From positions 1 through 50,022 of the forward strand of contig JWZX01003351.1 in NCBI GenBank assembly GCA_001275005.1: a stretch of DNA of 50,022 nt, in the 5' to 3' direction. The translations under genes and the position numbers were made by a program. This document shows, piece after piece, positions 7,187 to 16,802 of this stretch. Below the pieces are notes generated by a model. It made no database searches, was not told the origin of the DNA, and saw only the letters and a program-made list of their open reading frames with translations. This DNA comes from Chrysochromulina tobinii. Lineage: Eukaryota > Haptophyta > Prymnesiales > Chrysochromulinaceae. Each line of letters begins with the position of its first letter. Position 1 is the first letter of the stretch.

Positions 7187-9343
7187 ATGGAATATGGTGT
7201 GCCACCTAGCGTGGCTGCAGCCTTCTCTCTTGCTGAAGTGAGCTGCGTCGAGGCACGGGCAACGGAGAAATATGGTGTTGGGCTGTTTGTGGCAGCATCC
7301 GAGGTGCCATCTGGCACGACGCTCGTCTCAAGCAGGCTTTCTTCGTGCATTTTGGCATCCGACTTGCGCGGCGAGCTCCATGAGCATTTGGCTCCGGATG
7401 ACATGTATGGCCGAACGTTGGCCGCGTTGATACAGTTGGCAACGGCGCACGAGAGCGGCCAGGCAACTGACCTCCGAGCAGCCTACTTCTTGGAAGCGGC
7501 TCCACTTTCGGCGATGACAATGCTACAGGCGTGGCCAACCGACTGCGATGCTGCACGGCGCATTGTAAATTCGGTCGCGTGGGTGCGCTCGCGCATGCTA
7601 CGTGCGTCGATGGAGCGCGAACATCGCGCTCTCGCGGCTATCGATGCCAGCGTAACATTCGAGCGCTATTTATGGGCGCAGCTTGTGATGCTCAGTCGTG
7701 CCCATGCCCCATGCGCCTCCAGAGCAGGCCATGCGCTCGTGCCACTGGTCGACCTAGGCAACCATCGATCCACAGGCGCGAACGCCAAGTACGTTGTGAC
7801 CGAGAGCACTGTCTCGCTGGTCGCGGTTCACACGCTGAGCCAAGGTGACGAGGTGACCGTCTCTTATGATCCGGATGCCGATTATGCCGACCTTTTCGAA
7901 CGCTACGGCTTTTTTGATGAGAGCAGCGTGCTGCATACGGCTGAGATCGTCGTTCCAACGGAGTCGTTGGCCTGCAAGGAGGGCGACGTGACCGGCGCCG
8001 AGATGGTGTCGGCCATCATGGCCTATGGCTGTGATTCGTCACAGCAGATGGGTTGGTGGTGGATTCCCGATGAGCGGCTGGACGCGTGCCCGTTGCTCGC
8101 GGCCTTGCGAGTGAGTCTCACACAGGAGAGCGAGCGTGGCACGTGGACGACGAAGGCGGGGCGCGAAGAGTGGATGGTGAGCGGCACGCCTATCCAAGCA
8201 GAGGCCGAGGCTCGAGCTCGGCTTGCTGCTCTCATCCGCGAGCACCTCGACAGTTATTCGAGGAGCTCTTTGGCGGAAGACACGGTGGCGTTGGCTGCAG
8301 TCCGTCAGAATGTGCCACGGCCATGGGGTATGGACACCGTGCGAGAGGAGCTCGCGCTGCGCTTTGCCATCTTCGAGCGAGGTCTGCTTCTGAAAGCGCT
8401 CGACGTGTTGGCACATCTGCCGGCCGGCCCGTCGATCGTCCCACCGGCGATGGTGGTGCCGGAGCTGCAAGCTCCACCACCATCGCCTCCTCCTCCTCAG
8501 ACAGCTCCAGCCATAGATGCGCTGCCGCCCGCCAAAACACCGCGGCCTCAAGAGCTGGCGTATGCATACTACATCAACATGGATTGCATGCCCCATCGGC
8601 GACGGCGTATGGATTCGATGCTCTCGCGTCATAGCTTGTCGCCGCGCCGCGTGCAAGCGATCACGCCGCGTGACTCGACCTTCGGAGCGAATGCGGCGCG
8701 CCTCGCACGGTGTGCTGTGGCTCCAGCAGACGGTCACGCGACGCGTGTGGCGCCCCCGCTGCTCGCTAACATGCTCTCTCACGTCGCTGTCTGGCGGATG
8801 GTCGCCGAACGCGCCGATGACGAGCCGCTCGCTCTCGTGCTTGAAGATGATGTGATGCTGCTACGCGCGTGGCGCTCGGAGCTCAATCGCATCCTGCGCA
8901 TGCTACCAGCCGATTGGGATGTCTTCATGCTCGACTCATTGCCAGTGCGCAGTGAGTGGTACTACAGCTTCGACTGCGCCACTGCCCCACCCTTACCAGT
9001 GCTGGCTGAGCCCCCAACGCTCTACTTGGATGCGTATGTGCTCACGCCGGCTGCTGCCCGCTGGCTGCTGGAGCGGCACGTCTTGTACCCAGGCGCTCCA
9101 GGGGAGGACTTGATGGTTGACCTCCAGCGCCAGCGCGGCCGTGTGTGGCACACACACCCGAAGAAGCTAGCCATACAAACGTGGCATGAGAGCGGCATCA
9201 GCGGACCGGGATTTGCGAGGACGATGGGGCAGGTCTACTCGGAGTACTTCACACGCATCCCAAAGAGCTTGTACGATGACGACGACGAGGAGGAGGGCGG
9301 AAGTTGCGACGGCGAGGGCCTTGGCGGCCTCTGCGGCTCTTTG
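7187..9343 (+). CDS. SET methyltransferase-GT25 glycosyltransferase, N-terminal half of a composite gene
   Basis: Starts MEYGVPPSVAAAFSLAEVSC. Residues about 20-260 are a SET domain of the SETD3/SETD6/Rubisco-LSMT class: KYGVGLFVAASEVPSGTTLV, GHALVPLVDLGNH (the NH pair of the SAM site), and GDEVTVSYDPDADYADLFERYGFF. Residues about 455-700 are a GT25 (procollagen/LPS galactosyltransferase-type) domain: YAYYINMDCMPHRRRRM, LSHVAVWRMV, and the nucleotide-sugar motif LVLEDDV near 550. The GT25 similarity ends at YFTRIPKSLYD, followed by an acidic and poly-Gly linker. The frame itself stays open to 9445, but coding similarity resumes one frame over at 9396. A 52-nt GT-AG intron (9344-9395) would join the halves exactly, so I treat this as the first half of one gene. 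Alternatively it is a 752-residue stand-alone protein ending at 9445. Confidence 0.75.
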
Positions 9344-9395
9344 GTGGGCGCGAGGGCCGGAGGAGGAGGTGGTGGTGGTGGTGGAGGAGGAGGAG

Positions 9396-11817
9396 CTGCC
9401 ACTTATCCTGACCACCACTTCTCCCAACTACGAGCCATGCTATAAGCTCTTTCACAGCAGCCTCGTGGAGGCGGGCTACCCGAGCTCGAGGCTGCGCGTC
9501 CAGCTTCTCGAGCTGAAACCGCCCTTTGGCGTTGGCACGCCCTCATGGCACGAAGCCATCGGGCGATCGTTGGACTTTGTCTTCCGGCACATGGGTGGTA
9601 GCGAGCGTCATCCAGCCGGTGGGAGTAGTGGCAGCATGGACGAAGATGTGGGGGTGAACGGCACGTTTGAGGTGGACGGCACGGCAGATCGGTTCGTGAT
9701 CAAGTCGGATGCCGACATACAATTCTTTGCGCCCTGCACGGCGGCCATTCGTCGCTGGTGTGTCCGCATGCGGTCCGAGGGCCTCGACTTGATGCTGATG
9801 CGAGAAGCCGACCGTGAGGCAGTCAATGGCGGCATCTACCTCATTCGCTGCAGCGCGAGGATGCGGCGCTTCTACGCGGAACTCATTCGTCGCTCGCAGA
9901 CGAACCCCGGGGCGCTGCACGACCAGGAACATCTGAACGCGATGCTCGGATTGGACGGCAGTTTCCATATTGGGCCATGGGATCCGGAGGTGCGCTTCAA
10001 GATTCTGCCCGACGAGGATTACATTTGGGCGCAGAACCTGCGTTCAAAAGACCTGCGTCGCGTCTCTTTCCATCATGCGGTGGCTGAGATGGGAGTGCCT
10101 GCCAAGGTGGGGCAGCTCGCGCGCGTGCGGGCCGCCGTGCAGCTCGCAGCGCGCGAAGGCCGTCTCGCTCTTGCTCTCTCGGCGCTGTGCCAAGGCATTC
10201 GCGTGCCAGGTGGCCCTCGAGCAGCCAGCAGCACGCATGGGGTTGGTGGTGGTGTGGCGTCTGCATCCTTGCCGCTCCCATCGCCGCCGTGGCTTCTGCT
10301 ACGTCCTTACACAGAGGCCGACGTGCGGACTGTGGTGGGCTGGCAGAGCGCCGAGCCTGAGCTTCCGAGGCTGCTCGGCCTTGACGAACCCGATGATCTC
10401 GAGGACGAGATCGCATACGTGCGCCATCTTGCCGAGGGAGGCGAACCAACGGTGCTCAGCTTGGCCGTGGTGCTCACCACTGCGCTCCCTCCGGCTGCAA
10501 CGGAAAGTTCGGGCTCTGGAGGGCATGGGAGTGACGGAGGAGGAGAGGTTCTCTGTGGAACCATCATTGCGCGGTTCGCCCTGCACGGCGCATACGGACA
10601 GCAGCTTGACGACGGAGCAGAGGGAGCGGCGGAGGCCGCCGCCGCGCTTGCGAGCTCACTGGCAGAGGGCAGTAGCCCGCCGCCACCTCTCGAGATCGAG
10701 ATCGAGATCGAGATCGAGCGCCTGCATCGGCGGCAGCAGCTCGGCAGCGCCGCCCTCGCTGCCCTCCTTGACGCGACCGCCGCTGCGCTCCCCGAGGTAC
10801 GCTGCGCGGTCGTCCGCGTGCCCGAGGCCAACGGCGGCGCGCGCCGATTCTTCGAAGCGGTCGGCTTTGGCGACGCACGAGAAAATGCGGTGCTCGCCCA
10901 AGTTGAGCTCCGTCGGGAGATTGGAGTGAGGGCGGCTCAGAGCGGTCGCGGCAGCTCTCGGAGCGTGACAACACCCATAGCAGACGCCTTGCCGGCATAC
11001 TACATCAACGTGGACGCCAAGCGAGATCGACGAGATCAGATGGAGACCATGCTACGTGTGCGTGGCTTGGAGGCGCAGCGGGTGAGCGCTTGCACGCTCG
11101 CAGACGCGGACGTGCTGCGAGCTGCGCAAGAGTGGGATGGCAAACCATCTGGATGGCATGCCAACGCGGCCTCGCATGCTGCGGTATGGCATCTCATTGC
11201 CGCTGCAGAGGCCGGTTCCAAAGCACAGCGGGGCAGAGGGAAGGAGCAGCGGGGTTTGCAGCGGTCTGTATCTCGTCTTGGAGGACGATGTCATGCTTCA
11301 CTGCGACTGGCGTCGAATGCTCGAGGAGACACTCGCGTGCGCTGCGGAGGCGGCGGCAAAGGCCGCGGCGAAGGCGGAGTCGGAGGCGGAGGCGAAGGCG
11401 GAGGCGACGACGACGGCGGCGACGACGGAAAGTGCAACGGCCTCCGTGGATTGCGTGATGTTTGATGGGCTCTTCATGACCGGCGAGCTCTCGGCAGAGT
11501 ACGGCTGGCTCGGGCCGCCCAGCGAAGGACCTCACCGCGCGCTAGGTGTCATCTTCTCCTCGGCGTACGCCATTACGCCCGAGGCAGCGCGCTGGCTGAT
11601 CGAACGCCGTGCTGAGCGACCCGGCTCGAACGCGGAGTCGTACCTGCTCGAGTTGCAAGAGGAGCGGATGGCGAGCTGGACTCATCTGCCGCGCCTGGCC
11701 ATCCAACGGTGGGATGAGAGCGCAAGCAGCGTGAGCGAGCTCTCGCCTCGGCGGATGCGCGCTTGGTTCGAGAACAATTACTTCCCACGATGGCAACGAG
11801 CATTGTACGAGGTGTGA
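9396..11817 (+). CDS. GT-A transferase-GNAT acetyltransferase-GT25, C-terminal half of the composite gene
   Basis: Opens with a beta-strand-like LPLILTTTSPNYEPCYKLFHSS and no convincing start codon. A GT-A nucleotide-diphospho-sugar transferase follows: the SDADIQFF DxD motif, VNGGIYLIRC and ALHDQEHLNAML, resembling the GT77/Nucleotid_trans group. From about 10290 there is a GNAT fold: WLLLRPYTEADVRTVVGW, an interrupted core strand, HRRQQLGSAALAALLDAT for acetyl-CoA, and EANGGARRFFEAVGF. From about 10990 a second GT25 starts with AYYINVDAKRDRRDQMETML. A +1 frame break lies at 11215-11262, after which GLYLVLEDDVMLH and a full GT25 end (FENNYFPRWQRALYEV) follow, with an Ala/Glu repeat inserted after LVLEDDV. 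Joined to the preceding half, the gene encodes roughly 1,500 residues. AATAAA follows at about 11893. The role is inferred as modifying a secreted or surface glycoprotein or glycan. Confidence 0.7.
10692..10718 (+). repeat. GAGATC hexanucleotide microsatellite inside the GNAT domain
   Basis: Four GAGATC units plus GAG encode alternating Glu-Ile just before the acetyl-CoA-binding segment (LHRRQQLGSAALAAL). The alternating pattern fits a beta strand, so the repeat may have expanded the core strand without breaking the fold. Confidence 0.85.
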
Positions 11818-12065
11818 ATGCTCATTTTGAGATCTTTGTATTTATGGATCTCATTGAAGTTTGGAGACATCTCGGATATTTTTATGTTAATAGGTTCCAC
11901 AAATAAACCCAATTAAAAGACGAAACAAATGAAGCGAGCTCAGATATACCGCAGATCTTTACATGGCTCGGATCTCGCGCGCACAGAGTGTGCTGCGCAG
12001 CCGCACAGGGACGGCACATCAGAACAGATCCACTCGCGCCCCCGCCTACTTGACCGCCAGCCGAA

Positions 12066-14465
12066 ATGGGGTACCAGGGATACCCATCCTTAGGAGAGTA
12101 TGATACATCGAGCACCTTGACAAACCAGGCTAAAGCAACCTTTGGGCTCGCCGTAACTGCGGTCGTCTTCATCATCATCGTCGCCGTCTTCATGTGCTAT
12201 GTTGTGTCCTCGCTCAACTCGCTCTACAGCAAAGTGACTTCGTCGGAGAAGGTGGACGAGACGCCAAGTACCATTCCGGCTGTCGTGTCGTATACCAAGC
12301 CGAAGGCGTCATCTGGCCCCGTGACGGTGTCCGCTGAGGACAACGCCGAGGGGTCGTCCATAGAATCGTCCAAAGCGGTGTGGCGAGAGGAGCGAGGACG
12401 AACGACGCCCAAGCTATCTGATACCGCCACCTCTGACATCTGATACCGCCACCTCTGACATCCCCAATCCCATCCTCACTCTCATTCCCGCAGGAGTCAA
12501 TCGGGGTCCAGCCGATCGGTGGCGGCTCAGTCTCCCTCTCCTTGGCGGCGGCGGGCCTGCCTCCTCTCCACTCCAAGCTGGCGCACCTGCTCGGCCTCAT
12601 CGTGTCCGCGGTCATCGCCCTCTGCGTCGGCATCGTGCTGGCCGACGGCACCTCCGTGGTCAAGCTCAGACACCCGAGCGAGCTGCCGCAAATTACCGCT
12701 CGTGCCTATTGGGATCAGGGCCTCAAGTACCGCATCGACGAGCTCCTCGGCCCGACGTATGGCATCGGACTCCACCACGACCAGTCAGGCTTCGTGTGGA
12801 CCGAAGTGCACGCGGGCTCCACCCTCCAGGAGCTCATCGAAGACCTTGGCGTGCCGGCTGTCATCGCCGCCGTGCCCAGCGTGATCGAAACGGACGGTCT
12901 GCACATTCCGCCCTTGCACACGTCGACAGCTTCCTCTCCCATACGCCCACCCCAGCCCTGTGCTCTGACAGGCTCGCTCTCGCGTGTGCTCGCCCCTTCT
13001 CGCCCGATCTCAACATCCAGATCTCAAGCACCCGGTCCCGTTCCTCCGATGCGACGCCCTCACGATGGCGGGCCTCGCGGCCTGCACATTTGGCTTCATC
13101 GCGGAGACGGTCGCGGTTCTGATGCTCATCTTCCACGCCGTCAACCTCGGCGGCATGGCCTCCTCGCGCATCGCCAAGCCGCTCGCTGCCGTCGTGTGGC
13201 TCGTCCTGGGCGCGGGCTTCCTCATCGTCATCTTACTCGCGATCGGTATCTTCACCATGCGCTGCGAGTGCCACAACGATTTCATCCCGTACATCGTGAT
13301 TCAGGAGCACTTCAACTACAACTACGGCTTCGCCTTCGCCATCACTGGCTTCGGTGCCTCTGTGCTCATGTTTTTCGTTACGCTCTTCATCACCGGGATG
13401 AAGGACTCGATCGGCGAATCGACCCTCTCCTCGCCCCTTTGCTCCATCGGCAAGGTCCTCGGTTCGTGCTTCGTGACGGCCGCCTTCGGCATGATGTGCG
13501 CCCTCGCCGTCATGGCCTCCAACAACGACTTCGCCCCGCCGGCTGAGGTCGACCCGAACTTCAACCCGTGCGCGGGCCAGCAACCGTTCCATGCCGGCCC
13601 GAACGACGGCTACTTCAGCAACGTCAACTGCTTCCGCGACGCCGTCACCCAGACGCTCGAGCAGGCGGGCGGCAACGTGACCCGCGGGTACGTGGGCGGC
13701 ATGGATGCTGGCCCCCGTCGGCCGATCACCAAGCCTTACTCACAGGTCGGCCTGTGCCCAGTGAACGTGCACTGGCACCTGGGCGCCGAGCACCTCTCGG
13801 TCGGACAATACGACCGGTACGGCACCGGCCCTAATAGCTCGAGCTCGGGCTCGGGCTCGGGCTCGTACGGTCGTCAGCTTGCCGCGGGAGAGCGGCTGGG
13901 CAACAGGTGCCACCACTACCGACCCAACGTTTCGAAGTTCACGACTCCGTTCAATTGGCGATTCTGCACGGGCATGCAGGTGGGCGAGACGTACGAGGTC
14001 CACTGGCCGCACTCGGCCGCTGACGCGTGCGGTACCCAGTGGCAGATGCAGTCGCCCTTTTACGACGGCGTCTTCTGCCGCGACGGCATCATCACGATCG
14101 CGCCGCTCAACACATACCAGACGATTGGCGTGCAATCCCAGACCTTCGTAGTTGTCAACGACGAGGCGTACTACCAGCCGAACCTCTTCCAGGGCATGCT
14201 CACCCACGGCCAGCACGGCCTAGATATGGCCATGTACACGGGCTCCACTACGGGCACCTCGCGCAACAACGCGGTCTGCTCGCGCTACACCCCGATCACG
14301 TGGCAGGTCGACCGCAAATGTCACTTGGTCTCCGCCTCGTCCTTTGACAAGATGTGCCAGGACATGCTCAACAACCGCGACGACATGTCGATGGACATTT
14401 ACCCGCACGGCTCTCGAGAGGTCGTCGCGCACGCACTCACCGCCAACAACCAGGTTGATGGATAA
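12066..14465 (+). CDS. Delta-class carbonic anhydrase fused to a multi-pass membrane domain (3 exons)
   Basis: Exons 12066-12377, 12494-12896 and 13021-14465 join in frame (GT-AG introns of 116 and 124 nt) to 719 residues. Exon 1 carries a hydrophobic span (LAVTAVVFIIIVAVFMCYVV). Exon 2 has another (HLLGLIVSAVIALCVGIVL) and a loop. Exon 3 adds at least three more, giving a four-TM, claudin-like layout, then a further span (VLGSCFVTAAFGMMCALAV). From residue about 400 a delta-carbonic anhydrase follows: CPVNVHWHLGAEHLSVGQYD with likely zinc-binding His residues, GETYEVHWPHSAADACGT, QSPFYDGVFC, TGSTTGTSRNN, SRYTPITWQVDRKCH and ASSFDKMCQDM. This matches the diatom TWCA1 family almost motif by motif. 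Delta-CAs interconvert CO2 and bicarbonate for carbon concentration. The predicted topology places the enzyme outside a membrane or in a lumen. An alternative is that the enzyme starts at an internal Met (13398) and the membrane part is a separate gene, but the frame is continuous. Confidence 0.87.
12417..12460 (+). repeat. Tandem 22-bp duplication in intron 1 of the delta-CA gene
   Basis: Two identical 22-nt units (12417-12438 and 12439-12460). They lie inside the predicted intron, shortly before its pyrimidine-rich acceptor, which ends at 12493. The first copy supplies the stop codon seen if the intron is read through. Confidence 0.85.
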
Positions 14466-15085
14466 GAGACCACAGACGTGCCTCGCAAGCGCACCCAGAT
14501 CCTCAAGAGCACGATGACAGAGCGGTACGGAAGAGTCAAGGAGTCCCGACGAGCCCTGAAACACGAGCAGGGAACTCGAGCAATGACGCACAGCAGGGGG
14601 CGGATATCAGTTCATGTGGGAGCCGAGCATGGAAGCACGGCACGAGGAACGGCATACGAGAGAGCAGTGGACTTGGCTCGCATGGGGGACACTTGGCTCG
14701 CAAATGGGCTGGCAGAGGGCTCGCGTGTGGGGCTCGCATGTTGGATTTCATGTGACTATGCGCCTGGTGCGGATGGGGTGTGACCTGGGTGATGTGCGTG
14801 TCCCGCTGTCGTTGAGTCTTCGAGCCCGGACACGCTGTCGTGTACGGTAGTGCCTCGCGGGAGGCCGACGGCGGAATGTGGAGATGAACCGTTCACAGCC
14901 AATGGTTCAAAAAATGGTTCACAGCCAATGTTCACACGTCGCTCTATCGAACTCTCTCGCCTTTCTCCCTGGAGCCGCTCGGCGGCGTCGGCGCATCTCC
15001 AGCTAACGGAGGTCGTCGCCAGGGCACGAGGCCAGGCAGAGCCTGTACCGGAACTCTCTCACACTCATCACTCACTCCGAAGGCA
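14466..15085. other. Intergenic region with short direct repeats
   Basis: Between two plus-strand genes, so it should hold the terminator of the delta-CA gene and the promoter of the SMYD-like gene. A 14-nt word GTTCACAGCCAATG occurs at about 14891 and 14917, and GGCTCGCA-type words recur around 14670-14740. No coding sequence is supported. Confidence 0.6.
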
Positions 15086-16264
15086 ATGGAAACCTTTATG
15101 TCCGCCTGTGCTAGCCGCCAGTCCGACGCCGAGTTGCTCGGCCTAATCACTACGCGCCTAACGTACAATGGCGATTGCTGGCGGATCGAATGGCGCGCCG
15201 GTGTCGGTCGCTGTCTGGTGGCGTCCCGTCCGATTACGATGAGCACTCTTGTCTTCACAGAGAGGCCGCTCGTCGTTGCGAACGGTGGCAGTGCGGCCGT
15301 CGCTCGCGGAATACAAGCATTGAAGCACGAAAGTCCCGAATACAAGGGCGTCCTTCAGCTGCAGGCACGCGCCGACGTTGATACCGAGCGCGAATCCGAG
15401 AAGTGGTTTGCGAGCCTCGCGGCAATAAATGTCCATGGGGCCGGAGGCACCTTTCTTGACCGAAACTTTGAGCGGCGTGCTGTGTTGGGCTTGCTTGCGA
15501 GCATGATGCAGCACGAGTGTGCGCCGAGTGCCATCACGCACATCTCATCGGCCGCCGACGGTTCTCGAGTCTCAGTCCGCACGATTCGACCACTCAAAGT
15601 CGGAGAGCCCATCTCCATCTCGTACCTCGCCTCCTACCAGCCGGCGTCCGTGCGGCAAGAGCTGCTGCAGATGCAGCACGGCTTCACCTGCGTGTGCCCA
15701 CGGTGCACTACGCTTCCCGAGCTCGTTCGCGCCTTCCGATGCCCCAATTGCGCCGAAGGGCCGTGCTCGCCTACGTCGCCGTTGCCCTCCTGCCACGAGC
15801 TCGCATGTGATCACTGTGAAGCGAGGATGCTGCTGGATGACGAAACTTTGAGCTGCTACGAGCGCGCCGAGCACGCGGAAGACGTGGGTGCGTGTATGGA
15901 ATACCTCCATCCATATCACCACCGAATGGTCAAGATGTACCAGAACAACCTCCTCAAGCTCAGTGGCGCGCAAAGGGCTCAGGTCCTCATGCAGCACGCA
16001 GAGGCACGCGCACGCATGTACGCAGGCTTTGCGCACGCGCATCATATACACCCTCTGGTCGCCAATGACATCGAGGCCGCCGCCGTGGCACTTCTCGACG
16101 CCGGCGAGCTGGTGGCCGCGGCCGAGGCCTTCGCAGACGCGGCAGAGCGCTTCGGCGCCTTTTACGGTCCCGGCGCAGATATGCTGCGCTGCTCGAAGGC
16201 GAAGGCCGTGCAGAGCCTCGCCGAGTACCGGGCCCTACTGGATGAGGTGCATACTCAGAACTGA
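15086..16264 (+). CDS. SMYD-like SET-domain protein
   Basis: 392 residues (a second possible start is four codons later). The SET core is visible in order: RAGVGRCLVASRPITMSTLV, LLASMMQHECAPSAITHIS (in the N-H-S/C-A-position helix), KVGEPISISYLASYQPA, then the post-SET cysteine cluster HGFTCVCPRC and further CxxC pairs (CPNC, CDHC). A C-terminal helical segment (TPR-like, DAGELVAAAEAFADAAERFGA) resembles the CTD of SMYD proteins. No MYND finger is present between the SET halves. SMYD-type enzymes methylate histone and non-histone lysines; the substrate cannot be inferred. It is unrelated in subclass to the SET domain of the composite gene upstream. Confidence 0.82.
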   Translation: METFMSACASRQSDAELLGLITTRLTYNGDCWRIEWRAGVGRCLVASRPITMSTLVFTERPLVVANGGSAAVARGIQALKHESPEYKGVLQLQARADVDTERESEKWFASLAAINVHGAGGTFLDRNFERRAVLGLLASMMQHECAPSAITHISSAADGSRVSVRTIRPLKVGEPISISYLASYQPASVRQELLQMQHGFTCVCPRCTTLPELVRAFRCPNCAEGPCSPTSPLPSCHELACDHCEARMLLDDETLSCYERAEHAEDVGACMEYLHPYHHRMVKMYQNNLLKLSGAQRAQVLMQHAEARARMYAGFAHAHHIHPLVANDIEAAAVALLDAGELVAAAEAFADAAERFGAFYGPGADMLRCSKAKAVQSLAEYRALLDEVHTQN

Positions 16265-16802
16265 AGTGCCGCGACCGTTGTCGCGCGGCCTCCGGTCGGG
16301 TTTGCCGCATGCCGGCCGCTCGAAGTCGAACCCGGCACGCGGCAGGGCGCCGGCCCGCCGGGCGCGACGCACGCGCCTTCGCACGGCCGCCCCATAACCC
16401 CGCAGCCCGCGGGGGCGGGCGGCCGGTCGCGAGCGGGCCGACGCACCGCGGACCGGGACAGTCACGGAGCGCCGCGCGGGGCCCTCGGAGGCGGCGTCCG
16501 GGGTTCGTCCGGGGCCGCTCTGTGCCGGTCTTCGTTTTACCGGCTTTAAGCCTTCTCCGAGAGAGGCGCGCTTGCAGAATATTAATAGTTAATATACGTC
16601 ACACTGCGCCACGAGAGTCGAGACGGCGGTCACATCGGCGGCCACACACAGATGGTCGCGGCGCGGGCGGCGCACTCGGTTTTGGACCGCGCGGCTGGCG
16701 CAATCTCGTGTCGGAGTCCAGCGCACCGTATAGACACGAGCTCTCCGCTGCGCGTTCACAGGCGCTCCGACACGCGCTCAACGAACGGGTTCACAGTGAA
16801 TC
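16265..16802. other. Convergent intergenic region, GC-rich then AT-rich
   Basis: The first 250 bases are extremely GC-rich with no family-like frame. An AT-rich perfect inverted repeat ATATTAATAGTTAATAT sits at 16579-16595, between two convergent genes. It could mark 3' processing, but no factor is identifiable. Confidence 0.55.

Noticed and set aside
7692-7958. Minus-strand frames within the SET domain
   Set aside because: Reverse-strand shadows of a well-supported SET domain.
9186-9395. Met at about 9275 as start of a separate gene for the GT-A/GNAT/GT25 half (MTTTRRRAEVATARAL)
   Set aside because: This would overlap the first half in another frame, and its sequence is a frame-shifted acidic/Gly linker. 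Not excluded, but less likely than splicing or an indel.
16305-16560. Possible rRNA spacer or structured RNA in GC-rich sequence
   Set aside because: No conserved rRNA or tRNA element is recognisable; GC content alone is not evidence.
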